The position numbers and the translations under genes were made by a program. Of a DNA stretch of 64,000 nt, positions 12,346 through 22,414 are shown one piece after another. Origin of the DNA: Trachythela sp. YZ-2020. Taxonomy: Eukaryota; Cnidaria; Anthozoa; Malacalcyonacea; Clavulariidae. Within the stretch, counting starts at the first letter, position 1, and every line of letters starts with the position of its first letter. Below the pieces are notes generated by a model. The model did not search any database. It saw nothing but the letters and a program-made list of their open reading frames with translations, and had not been told where the DNA came from. Location: assembly GCA_016169945.1 (NCBI GenBank), contig JADLSH010000365.1:248001-312000 (forward strand), given 5' to 3'.

Positions 12346-13005
12346 GTAAGGTTAATAAGCACACCCCCTTACTTACCTAACTATAAAGTGGGCGGTTATC
12401 TTTCTTCAGCACTCGTCTAGACGAAATTGAAAATTTCTCCGGGGGAGCATGCCCCTAGGATTCTCGCGCCATAGGCGCAACCTCGTTCCAAGGTTTTTCC
12501 CTCTTGTGGAGGAAAGACCCTGGCTGGAGCAGGTCACATGTCTCTCCAAAATTATATTGCCTACGGGGGTGAGGGAAAAGTGTCCTATTACATGCTTCCA
12601 CTTGAAAAGTTTACATGTCAATTACAATGAGTGAGCGTTCAGTACTGCCTACTGGTGCTCTGGAGAATCAATATTCTTGCGAATAATTTAAGTCTAAGAT
12701 TTGTTCGTTTTTGGTTTTAAAGAAGATTTATCTAAATCATCAGACAATTCAGAAACCAAGCAAGTCTGGTTTGAAGGTTTTGGTCAAATTCCCCAACGTG
12801 TGGGTGAAAACCAACGTCAAATTCCCCACGGTGCGGGCAAAAAAACAGTCAAATACCCATCTGCCTCGTAAGATTCCCATATATAAATTCTTAATGTGTA
12901 TGTGAAGAGGACCAAGACTTTAAATGTATTTTGTTTGAATGAAATAGTGTGATACCTTTACCATTTTTAACAACTAGAACATAAGTTCTCCAACAAAATA
13001 CAATA

Positions 13006-13590
13006 AAGCGTAGTCGCAAGAGATAGCTACAAAGTCGTTAAAGACGTAAATTGCAAATTAAACTAAATGTATTGAGTAAGTAAAGAACAGATCAATGTAA
13101 CAACAAAACAAATTACAGAATCCTTTTTGGTAAAAGCCTCCAGTATAACACTGATATAGTCTGTGGTAAGCGAGATTTCGGATTACTTATTTAAATAGAA
13201 TCACTATACTTTATTCCCAGATATATTCATATTGTCTGCAATTGAAAATCTGAATTTTTTCTTGTCAAAACAACGAAGTGAAACATTAAAAGCACCATGT
13301 AAATTCAGTCTGGCCGTTTAATGCGGGTTAACCCGTTCAATTGGACTACGAACAAGTGGCTGCGGTCGCTTAATAGAGGTGGCCGTTTAATACAGGACCG
13401 CTTAATGCAGGTTCGACCGTATTGTAGTACAAGTATAGAGCTGTGTTGATGGGCACAGTGATCAGTTCATGTGCCCTTCACCTCTCTATTACCTCATAAT
13501 GATAATGAGTTATTTAAGGTTCACATCACATGATATACGTGCGTAATGGTAGATTGGACATTGCGCAACGAATTTTAGGTGTAGTTTTAC
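13006..13590. other. Noncoding stretch with a transposon-end-like motif
   Basis: No supportable gene. At 13310-13425 a set of short repeats of the form GGCCGTTTAAT / CCGCTTAAT precedes GGTTCGACCGTATTGTA. This resembles a single end of a pogo/Tigger-like DNA transposon, but no partner end was found. Confidence 0.3.
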
Positions 13591-13593
13591 AAA

Positions 13594-13815
13594 ATGTTCA
13601 GTGAAAAAAGCCAGACACAATTGTTAAATTTAATCAACCTAGACAAGAACAAAGGAATCTTGTCAGTGGGAACACAGCATGGTGATAGAGATATTGCTCC
13701 AGAACGAAAATGTTTTCGCATGGTTAGAGGAGTATTGGTTGAGAGAACTGTAATAAAAGACGCCCTGGAGAGCGTTAAGTCGCTGGGTATAAGTAAATTT
13801 GTCTATTTTCATTAA
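13594..13815 (+). pseudogene. Prefoldin subunit 2-like fragment
   Basis: A 73-residue ORF contains ERKCFRMVRGVLVERTV, close to the highly conserved CFRMVGGVLVERTV segment of prefoldin subunit 2, a co-chaperone subunit that delivers actin and tubulin to CCT. The similarity stops after about 30 residues and the tail (SLGISKFVYFH) is unrelated. Neither flanking coiled coil of a full subunit (normally about 150 residues) is present. It is best read as a truncated gene copy; an isolated exon of a real gene is less likely. The call rests on one motif. Confidence 0.45.
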
Positions 13816-13819
13816 ATTT

Positions 13820-15010
13820 AGCTACCACCAACGAAGCGGCGTGAAACACGGGACACATTCGAAAAGTAAGTTGGACAGTTGTGCTTTGGTTTAATTAAAA
13901 AAGATTTCCTTTATCAACGCGTATTCTTATTATGCTATTCCCACAATTGTTGGTAAAGAACGGTCCTTAATGGACCCCTATGGCCAACAATTAAAACTGA
14001 ACCAATAAAGCTATCCAGTATTCGGCTCGTGTAGTCACGCGAGAATATTACGTCATGCTATATAAAGCGCCATTTTGCGTGGCATTAACGTGGTTTATTT
14101 CATCGAAGTGCCATTTTCGCTTATATCTTGCGAGATACTGAGAGTTATAAAACAAGCTATATCTCGTTAGAATCCTTGAACATCGAGGAGTATTTTAATG
14201 TATAGTTTGTCGTTTTAGCGCGTCTAGAACTTGAGTTATTAAAGGAAAGCTGGCGTACGTATTAATGTCCGCCATATTGGATTTCATTTTAATTTCGTTG
14301 AATCTGTGGTTTGAATTAGCCACCCAAAAAGGCGGTAGCAAACAATTGCGGGTTGTGACGTCACTTGCAAGGGCTGAAAAAATAAAGTTAGTTAAGTTTA
14401 GGTTCCCCCCGGTGTTAACACTGGATCAATCCGGGTGCTCCTTAGGGACCGTTCATTTTTTATCTGTGAGGGGGGAGGGCTGGTGGAATTTAGTGTGCGC
14501 TCTTAAATCTTTAGCATGGCCCACCCCGTCATACTCAACGTTTTCCCAGCGGCCCACCCCTAAATAATGATATTTTTCAGATGACACCCCCCCCCACCTT
14601 CTCTCCTAAAAATTCCAAACTACATGTAACCTTAAAAACTCGTTTTTGTGAGCAAAAACCTTTGTGATCATTGTATGGCTGACTTCAAATACTGTTTATA
14701 TTATACGTTATACGTATAAACAGATATTTAAAACAAGTTGTAACTATGTTGTAAATATCTTGCTCAAGATGTGTTAGGATTTACTTAAGCAGCAGTTGCA
14801 CGGCTGAGCCCACTTGAGTAGTCATGCTATGGGTCTTGCAGGGGTAGGGGGCATGCTTCGGAAAATTTTGAATGTTAGTAGCTCAGAATGCCCATTTCGT
14901 GCACTTTCAGGCTGACATTCTTACAACAAAACATTGTATCATTTTTTTCGCCCCCCCCCCTTTTTTTGCCAATGTTCTTTTCGCGTGGCCCACCATTTCG
15001 TGGCCCACAG
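13820..15010. other. Noncoding, repeat-rich stretch
   Basis: No gene supported. Around 13950-14040 and 14410-14450 there are single diverged copies of the CACTGGATCAAT / CTATCCAGTAT repeat that is tandem at 15011-15346. At 14440-15010 G- and C-rich runs (GGGACCGTTCATTTTT, GAGGGGGGAGGG, CCCCCCCCC) look like one end and body of a MITE-type repeat. Confidence 0.35.
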
Positions 15011-15346
15011 GTTCCTGTAGTGACACTGGATCAATAAGAGATGTTTCTTACTGGACCTCTATAGGGAGAACAGTTTAGAACTGATAGAGCTATCCAGTAT
15101 ATAAATAGAGTTAGTTTAGTTTAGGTTTCCTCTTGTAGTAACACTGGATCAATAAGAGATGATCCTTACTGGACCTCTAGTGAGAACTGTTTAGAACTGA
15201 TAGAGCTATCCAGTATAAATAGAGTTAGTTTAGTTTAGTTTAGGTTCCTGTAGTGACACTGGATCAATAAGTGTTGTCTCTTACTGGACCTGTAGGGAGA
15301 ACAGTTTAGAACTGATAGAGCTATCCAGTATAAACAGAGTTAGTTT
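15011..15346. repeat. Tandem repeat, about 3 x 105-117 bp
   Basis: Three units each run from CCTGTAGTGACACTGGATCA (or a close variant) through TTAGAACTGATAGAGCTATC to AGAGTTAGTTTAGTTTAGG. They begin near 15011, 15125 and 15242. Diverged single units lie upstream. The array stops about 100 bp before the exon at 15450. Confidence 0.75.
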
Positions 15347-15449
15347 AGTTCTCTAAGGAGTACTATCAAGCGTACACGCTTGTGAAAATGTTGAGAATTT
15401 TGGATGACCCGGTTAGAACTCTCCCCTAACTCGTATCATTCTATTATAG

Positions 15450-15694
15450 CAACTTCGGTGCCAACTCGTTCAAAGAAAACGACTCAAGTCGTCGGAACCC
15501 ACCAAGTGCTAAAGAACACTATATGAAACAAGCGAGATATTTTTCTGGACAGAGTCCAGCCGCGGCTAACAAAATGCCTGCGAATAAGAAATCCTCAGTA
15601 GGCATGGGTTTAAATGCGTCCTATCTTCCTTCGTTCCATAATGGACATACACAGTCCAGACTTGGAGGCGGTTACACTCTTGGTGGAACATCTG
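15450..15694 (+). CDS. Unrecognised spliced gene, third-last exon
   Basis: The exon begins after the acceptor TTCTATTATAG and ends at the donor CATCTG|GTAGTT. The frame enters with one base and leaves with one base. It encodes about 81 residues beginning NFGANSFKENDSSRRN and ending SRLGGGYTLGGTSG, hydrophilic and rich in Ser, Gly, Asn and Lys, with no recognised domain. The phase joins exactly to the exon at 17315. Upstream exons were not found, so the true start is unknown. The ORF appears to run four residues further only by reading into the intron. Confidence 0.55.
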
Positions 15695-16846
15695 GTAGTT
15701 CAGATGCGCGGTAAAGCCCAGACGCGCAGTTGTAGCAAGTCGACCACAGGAGGCTTTGAAATTTGAAATTTTTGTTGATATTCGTTGTCCAATCAGGTTT
15801 GAGTGTATTTTGAGTTGTTCAACGACTTCCGATTTTTGACCAGCAAACCTGGCACGCGGATATATTTTTGCCAAATTTTGTCATTCCCTCACGGATTTTA
15901 GAGCGAATTTAAGCTCTTTGATTAAAGCATCGTTGTTTTAAGAATTGTACGGTATCATTCTTGCAGGGGTATCGATTAATCTCGAAAGAAATGCATTTAA
16001 AGGCGAAAAATCGAGGATAGTTTCGTGTAACATATGCCAAGTCTGGGCTATTTTGGTCTCAATGTTTCCTTCCTTCCCTCGTTATAAGGAAGTCACAGGC
16101 GGGCGCGGGCAAATAGAGCCTGGGCCTCCTGTGAGTCGACTTGTAGCAAGTCTAACCCAAAGCTTGAGTTTTGAAATGTAAGAAAGCCATCCAGCTCATC
16201 ACGTGACTAAAAAACCAAGAATAATTGGATGAGACGTTACTGTTTTGGCTTGCACGAAACAGCAGACGGTGGTTTATTTCATTTTAATATACATTGTAGT
16301 CGTCATATATCATGCGCTTTGATTGACTAATAGGTTACAGCTAAATATAGCAGTCACGCAACTTCCAGATAAATCTGTTATTCGCTAGCAGATCACATGC
16401 TATCTGTAGGTTGAGCCAGCGGTATGTAATTTTATAACAAGCCGAAGCTTACACGAATAAAAAACCCAAGAGAAAATAGAATGAACGAAGGATATTTCTT
16501 GAATTCTTTTTGTGCTTTTTGACATTTTTATCGGACCTATTGTAGGTAAATGAGGTTTCTAATATTTTTATGTTGTTATCGTTATGTTTAAATTGGTTTG
16601 ACTCGGCATTTTTGAGAACTGAACGTTGTTTTGTACAAACAGACTAAAAAAACCATTGTTTGTCAAAGGAGTTTAATGAAAACGCAATGTATAATTATAA
16701 AATTTTTGTGATATACGAGACCTTGATAATTCCGGATATCACAAAAACCTCACCCAATAACTGTTTAATATTTCATCTATTTGCCTCCAAATACGAGACT
16801 GCTACATACACTATATTCTCACTATGATAACTGCCTGACAAAAGTA

Positions 16847-17212
16847 TTTTTTGCAACTTGCAACGCAAGTTCTAGCCTGCGTGGCAGGCGTTCTATTGTG
16901 GGGGAGGGAGTTTTGTTTAGAGCGCGCGCTTTTTTTTTGAGAGCGCGCTAGGTGAGAAAGGCCTGCTACGCAATTTCAGGCACAGAGCGATTTTAGGTAA
17001 AAAGTATATTCGCAGAGAAATTATGAGCATGAATCTCGTTTTACTTTGCCGATATTTTTCTTGCTAAACATGCCCAGAAGGCAACAAAGAAATGAATGAG
17101 AATGATAATATCAGTGAAGTGAAACGCGGGCCATGTTCACTGTTTTTCTGTGCGTACATTTCTACATAACGTGCAGCTCTGTGCGGAAATTGCGTTGCAA
17201 GTTGCAGCAAAA
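16847..17212. mobile_element. TIR element inside an intron
   Basis: The ends TTTTTTGCAACTTGCAACGC and TTGCGTTGCAAGTTGCAGCA form an inverted repeat. The interior has GAGCGCGCGC/GAGCGCGCTA runs. It lies in the intron between the exons at 15450-15694 and 17315-17441. No coding content. Confidence 0.5.
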
Positions 17213-17314
17213 TTTGCCCCGTGTAACATGGCCTTAAATGAAACTCATCTATAAACACCTCATCACATGCAAGAAATAGAAGAATATTATTTAATTAATC
17301 TCTTCTATCTCAAG

Positions 17315-17441
17315 GTGTTGGCGGATACTGGAAGCCTACATTATCACAACAACCAAGTGGTCCTGTGTATCAACCCCCCGGCGCTACTAAACCTGGCAAG
17401 GTTGGAGGAGCTGTGCACGGCCGAACAGACTGGAGCCTAAA
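17315..17441 (+). CDS. Unrecognised spliced gene, second-last exon
   Basis: It follows the acceptor TCTATCTCAAG and ends at AGCCTAAA|GTAAGT, a strong donor. It encodes VGGYWKPTLSQQPSGPVYQP, then a Gly/Pro/Lys-rich stretch ending RTDWSL. Two bases enter with the G carried from the previous exon, two are carried out. The three-exon chain keeps one open frame across two phase changes, which is unlikely by chance. No homologue is recognised, so no function is assigned. Confidence 0.6.
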
Positions 17442-17518
17442 GTAAGTACAGTGTATTAATATCGCATGTGTCCAAGTAGATTTATAACTTTGCATTTACA
17501 ACAAATCTCAACTTATAT

Positions 17519-17880
17519 GCTGTTTCAACAACTTGTTATCAGGATGTCTTGTTCCAGCTTCTGACAACTACAAGGTTGTTGACTCAACAGACTTGTTACA
17601 AGTTGTTCCACCAACTTGTTATCGTCGTGCAATTCAACAACTTGTTATCAGGATGTGTTCGCACTGCTTGTTCCCAGCTTCAAGCTTGTTGACAACTTGC
17701 TACAAGGTTTTTGACTCAACAGACTTGTTACAAGTTGTTCCACCAACTTGTTATCGTCGTGCAATTCAACAACTTGTTAACAAGTTGTGAGTGACAACCT
17801 TGTAGCAACTTGACAAAAGGACAGCATTGTTACAACTTGTTGACAAGCTTGCTACAAGCCTGTTGCGAACCCATCTTGTT
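17519..17880. repeat. CAACTTGTT-based imperfect tandem repeat
   Basis: Two long imperfect units share GACTCAACAGACTTGTTACA and CCACCAACTTGTTATCGTCG (near 17579 and 17712). They are surrounded by many ACAACTTGTT / AACAAGTTGT words, so both strands can pair. It sits in the intron between 17441 and 18029. The 85-residue ORF here is a reading of the repeat. Confidence 0.75.
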
Positions 17881-18028
17881 GACGAGATGTGAGATTTTTA
17901 CGTGTGTACATAGACTGTTCGTCCTTACGGATGGTCAGTGTGTTTGCAACGTTCGTTCAGAAGGATCAACCCGTCTCTTAGTAGTATAAATCGCATTAAT
18001 GTCTATATCAATTTCTCCTGATTTATAG

Positions 18029-18047
18029 ATACGGCGGCGGAAGATAG
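18029..18047 (+). CDS. Unrecognised spliced gene, last coding exon
   Basis: After the acceptor GATTTATAG the bases A TAC GGC GGC GGA AGA TAG complete the carried AA to give KYGGGR and a stop. The protein therefore ends DWSLKYGGGR. The exon is short, but the phase fits exactly and the acceptor is normal. The sequence that follows is AT-rich and looks like a 3' UTR. No canonical AATAAA was fixed with certainty. Confidence 0.55.
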
Positions 18048-18477
18048 AAATTGCTCTAAGAAGATTTTCACACAAACATTCCAAGAGATATTCTTACAGA
18101 ATGCGCATCACTTGTAAATATACATAAATATAAAGACGCACAGTTCATCAAAACATCCAGCGTTCAACGCCTCAGGTCACAGAGCACCAGAGTGGAAAAT
18201 TTACAAAATATTTAAAATTTTATTTATTTCAAAGACTCGAACTCGACGCATGTATGATGTATATAGAACATAGATCAGCCTGCACCTGTAAATATGTTAT
18301 TATATAAAACGCCAAGCGTTCACTCAAACGACGTCTGTAGTTTGTTTTTATAGACATGCAATAGAGATTTGATTAAATATATTGATTCTGTACAGCTTTC
18401 TGAAATTTTCCACTTTTGAGCAAGCGTAATTATATTGCCCTAATAAGTTATTTGTAAGTTTGTATATCGTGCAGGGG

Positions 18478-18700
18478 CGACGGAACAGGGTAGTGGGGCT
18501 ATAGCCCTCAGAAGTAGAGGTATATAGCTAAAGCCCCTCACCCTCCCAGGGAATAACTTTAATACAGGTGTCAGATTCTTTGGGTGACGTACCATATTAC
18601 TGTTGAAATTGCGTCAGAAGTAGAGGTAAGTAGTGGCTAAGCCCCCTCACCCCCCCAGGGGAATAACTTAATGAGGAGGTTAGATTCTTGTGTGCCATAT
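18478..18700. repeat. Two-copy tandem repeat
   Basis: AGAAGTAGAGGTA...GCTAA.GCCCC.TCACCC.CCCAGGG.AATAACTT occurs twice, about 115 bp apart, starting near 18508 and 18616. The left edge (GCAGGGGCGACGGAAC at 18474) resembles an hAT end, but no matching right end was found. A simple GAATGAATGAACGAATGA tract follows at about 18763-18815. Confidence 0.55.
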
Positions 18701-18993
18701 TATTACTATTGCGAAATTGCGTCGAAAGGATTAGGGTTGAGGTTACGCTTAGATGTAGGATTGATTGAATGATTGATTGAACGAATGAATGAAGGAACGA
18801 ATGAATGAACGAATGATAATATTTATTCAGGAAAACCAACATATCAAAAATAATGTTTTTCAGAAGGTTCCTGAGAAACATTAGAATACAAAGTATATAA
18901 AACTATAGTGTACATGCAGGATTTACACACCAGAAAATTAGGGAATTAAGATAATTATATTTACAAAGAATATGTGAATTAGATATTACTTTA

Positions 18994-19193
18994 TTAGTAT
19001 TGAAGTTCATTTTTAAAAGTTTGAAATTGTTCAATTGACCTTTTATGGGAGTCCAAAGCGTTGTATTCCTTGCAAGCCTGGTAGAGCAATTCTTGTTGTG
19101 TGTTTGTTGAGTGCTTCAGTGGAGGACGATAGATATAGAGCGTCAAGCTGGTCTTCGCAGCTTTATTCTGTAGAATTTGCAGTTGGTCCATAA
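18994..19193 (-). pseudogene. LINE relic, C-terminal piece
   Basis: On - it encodes MDQLQILQNKAAKTSLTLYI, then YNALDSHKRSIEQFQTFKNE, the C-terminal part of a non-LTR reverse transcriptase ORF. It continues the piece at 19569-19690, from which it is separated by the nested insertions at 19194-19568. Confidence 0.65.
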
Positions 19194-19568
19194 AGCCTGG
19201 TTCAGACGATGAAATAAGCACAAGCGCGAAACGCTTTGATGTGCTTATGCTAAAGAACGGAAGGTTTGATATCCTTGCGTTAATGTCGAAACGTTTGATC
19301 TCTTCTGCTTACGCTTGTGCTTATCTCACTCGTGTGAACCGGGCCACAGTATATATACAGTAGAGACGACCAGTAGGGCCACTCGGCGATGCAACATGTA
19401 GCCGGCTTTTTATGCAAAAATATGCAGTTTACTGGCCAGGAAAGTTAGTCCAGCTTGCTTATTGGCCAGAAAAAGCAATTGACTGGCTGCCAATGCGTAA
19501 TGAGCGGCCACACAAAATTTCAAATGAGTGGCCCTACGTACTGGTCGCCTCTATACTGTGACCGGGCT
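19194..19568. mobile_element. Harbinger-like MITE with TAA duplication
   Basis: The left end is AGCCTGGTTCAGACGATG; the right end reads GAACCGGGCT once the nested element is removed. It is flanked by TAA on both sides (19191-19193, 19569-19571). The inner arms pair GAAATAAGCACAAGCG with CGCTTGTGCTTATCTC. A 3-bp TAA duplication fits PIF/Harbinger. A partial end of the same family is in block B (near 9530-9565 and 46105-46140). Confidence 0.65.
19345..19560. mobile_element. Nested foldback MITE
   Basis: CACAGTATATATACAGTAGA at the left and CCTCTATACTGTG at the right are mirror images. Similarity continues inward (GACCAGTAGGGCCAC and GTGGCCCTACGTACTGGTC). It is flanked by ACCGGGC at 19338-19344 and 19561-19567, a 7-bp target duplication, and lies within the right end of the Harbinger-like MITE. 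Confidence 0.7.
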
Positions 19569-19690
19569 TAAGGGAGGAGTTATTCTTGTCATCCCATATA
19601 ATATCTGCGTAATCGAATAGTGGGAGGATGAGAGCATTGTTGATGGCAAGCGCGCAGCGCGAGCCATTGTTAATGCCCATACAGATCGGC
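19569..19690 (-). pseudogene. LINE relic, thumb-region piece
   Basis: On - it encodes AINNALILPLFDYADIIWDD, a classic post-palm LINE motif. It connects downstream to 18994-19193 and upstream, across an insertion of about 1 kb, to the RT piece at 20640-20775. Confidence 0.65.
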
Positions 19691-19929
19691 CGCGAGTATT
19701 TTATCTTACTTGTGAAATGAACCATTTAGTTGACAACAGCTGTATAATGAATAATTACGTTTGTGGATGAGTAATGTTATGAACTAACAATTTAAAATAG
19801 TTCTACAGTATAATGCCTACCGTAATTACGTATGTAGACAGTAATATATTCCCACTGGTACTCTACGAATGAGTTAGTTATGCAAAGTTGATTACGCACT
19901 TGTTTATTGCATTTCAAAGTTAACTTGGT

Positions 19930-20322
19930 TGCAGCAAACATGGCATTGCAACGTTTTCGTGCGGCAAAAACTGCAGACGAAGAAAGGCGTTTGCTTGCAG
20001 AAGCGACACCGAAAAACACTGCATATAATACCAAATGGGCTTTGAAGGTTTTTGAAGAACGGCAATCTACTCGCTTAATTAAACAAAATAGCCATGAAAG
20101 AGACCGTTGGTTTTGAGGGAGTGGTCTTGGCAAATGACCACGTATTCGTTAAACTTCTGGTTATGTAAGTTCGTAACAGAAATAACAAAGCAAAATGGTG
20201 AACGGTACCCGCCGAAAAGTTTGTACTTATTGATATGTGGAATAAATCGCCATTTACTCAAGTTAAAGAAGCATAATGGCGTCAGTATTTTGGCCGAAAG
20301 CAGATCGAAGGTTAGTAGCTTT
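19930..20322 (+). pseudogene. Crypton/KIAA1958-like fragment
   Basis: Two reading pieces are seen. The first (about 19937-20115) has ALQRFRAAKTADEERRLLAE and NTAYNTKWALKVFEE. The second (about 20110-20322, other frame) has LNFWLCKFVTEITKQNGERY, then PPKSLYLLICGINRHL. The second piece matches the N-terminal segment of Crypton-derived tyrosine-recombinase-like proteins found in many animal genomes (KCTD1/KIAA1958/ZMYM-associated families). The recombinase catalytic domain is absent. A donor-like GTTAGT follows at 20310. It is probably a frameshifted transposon fragment inserted into the LINE relic. Confidence 0.5.
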
Positions 20323-20459
20323 GTATTGTCAATGTTTTACAAGTGCAGTGTTTAAGAACTGCAACATTAAGTTTGTTATAAAAAAATAACTGTTTATTCT
20401 TAGATATTTCTATAAAATTCGTTATCTGTGTTGTTGTTTTCCTAATGTTGTGTGAAGTT

Positions 20460-20575
20460 TTAGTACAAAATCTGTATGAAAGTTAATGAATTAAATAGCT
20501 CAGGAAGAGATCTGTATGAAAGTTAATGAATTAATTAGGTCACTAGGACATCTGTATGAAAGTTAATGATTTAAC
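20460..20575. repeat. Three-copy short tandem repeat
   Basis: ATCTGTATGAAAGTTAATGA occurs three times at about 48-bp spacing (near 20469, 20510 and 20549). Confidence 0.7.
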
Positions 20576-20639
20576 TACTGGACCTTTATTGAGATTTATT
20601 GAGAGTCATATGACTCGATTCCCACGTTTTGATTGGTTC

Positions 20640-20775
20640 TTGACCTCATTAATTATTCATGAATTTTACAACTCTTCTTAACAATCCGATACGTTGGTTG
20701 ATTTTTGTGGATATATTGTTTACTTGGTCATACCAAGTAAGGTTTTCTGAAAAGGATATTCCTAGATATTTAAAA
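20640..20775 (-). pseudogene. LINE relic, RT piece
   Basis: On - it reads FKYLGISFSENLTWYDQVNN, then ISTKINQRIGLLRRVVKF, the region after the RT catalytic motif in CR1/Jockey-type LINEs. With 19569-19690 and 18994-19193 it forms one broken element. A small foldback (20777-20858; ACGTTCACGAGCAAGTTGAT and its mirror) abuts it. Confidence 0.6.
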
Positions 20776-20859
20776 GTACGTTCACGAGCAAGTTGATGTA
20801 ACATTTACTAATATCTCCATACATATCGGCGAACATCAACTTGCTCGTGAACGTAAAGG

Positions 20860-22414
20860 TGATGTAAAGTCCCGATGTAAACAAACCGGCAACGTCCGTT
20901 TGTTTACAATTAAAATACGCTATATTTAAAAAATTATGATGTGTTCTGGTTCGCTATGCTTTAATAAATACAGATTCGAGTTTCTGATTTAGAAGATGTC
21001 GAATTTTAGTCGAAACAACGCGAAATTTGGGCATTGTTTACATCGCGGGACCCCCCATAGCACATGCGCAGAATGGACTTTACATGGTCTTTAAGTTTTT
21101 ATTGAAATTCAGGTTAATATGGGAAATGAGCCGATTCTTCGAGCCCTGAAAATAAATTACGCCCCCTCCCCAAATTGACAATATTAAACATATCTTGTGG
21201 ACAAAATTACGGTTATTTATAGTGGTTTCTGTTATGTTTTATTAAAGTTTTGTTATCATTGAGTTTGTGTGAGCGTGTTTAGTCGCCCCACGACATTTGC
21301 TATTATCTCATTTAATAATAAACAAGTTGGAATGTAAACGTATAGCAACTTGTGTACGTTGGTATGCTAAAAAGGCAGCATTTACTACTTACATTTTAGG
21401 TAACCTAGTACTAGTTTTACTATATTGTTAGGAGTTTCTCGCCAACATAAACTTGATTACATATATCTTAATATATAAGCAGATAACGGCGAATACTGTT
21501 TATACAAGCCGACTAGGCGATGGCAAATTGCTTTTATAGCTGTAAACAATTCAATTTTTCACACCTCGGAAAATAACGTGCTAGCTAATGGATATTGTCC
21601 TATGAAGGGCGAAAATATATCTTAAAAAGTGGAGGGGGGGATAGGATTTCCGCATAATGTATAGACACTTTCCGACGGGAGGGGTGTGGGTGCATTTTGC
21701 CCGAAGAAAGGGCGTGGCAAAGGGGCCGGCCAAAACCAAAATTTTGCAACAATTTAACACTTTTGACATCATTGTCAGAAATTCTTTAGTTAATTTAATT
21801 AATAGCCATATATGGACTTGTTGACTGCCTAAGATGTACTGAGCTGTGTGGTTGTCAAGCAAAATGTTAGATAGGACATAGCATTTCAGAAAGTGTCGCC
21901 ACAGTTTAGGTATGTATGGGTTACTATAAAAATATTATCGTTGTTTGCTACCGAAATAGATCGCACCAACAGATAGCAAGCTTAATGTGTCATTTCGCCC
22001 TTCATAGGACATATCCCAGGATAAATATATCCAGGAAAAGAAGTTAAACATTCAAATTCTGGTATAATCCGACTGCGCATGCGCACTATCATTTTAATCA
22101 AAGTTCCTTAATTTCATGACAATGCAACATATAGTATCGTGCAATAGCTCATTTTGAACTTTTTCTGGCATATTTTTTACTGCAACTGTCAATTTTCCCG
22201 TAGATGCGATGCTAAAATTTGATATTTTTACTCAAGGCGCATATTGAGGATCGGACATTTTGAAAGCCGAAATGGGCACTTTCCCCTGCTCAAATTTTGG
22301 GCAACTCTTCCATTCCATACTCGCGACATCCTAATGAGTATGTGTGCCAAGTTTCAGAATGTGATCACAATTTGAAGGATTTGCCTAAAATTGGTATCTT
22401 AACTTACTACAATG
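20860..22414. other. Intergenic stretch with one TIR element
   Basis: No supported gene. At 21588-22018 an element of about 0.43 kb has ends GGATATTGTCCTATGAAGGG and CCCTTCATAGGACATATCC. The interval would include the 3' UTR of the zinc-finger gene on -. No clear polyadenylation signal was settled on. Confidence 0.45.

Larger units (their letters stand above)
8850..13005 (+). repeat. Segmental duplication block B, copy 1
   Basis: Near-identical to 45525-48686 in the same orientation, from TTTTTCGTCTTCAAATG to GTTCTCCAACAAAA. The main difference is that copy 1 carries LINE sequence from about 10948 to 12018, where copy 2 keeps about 200 bp of other sequence (47518-47726). A small conserved ORF (9089-9283; 45716-45910) is kept in both copies but has no recognised domain. 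I see nothing else clearly coding in 8850-10950. Confidence 0.9.
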
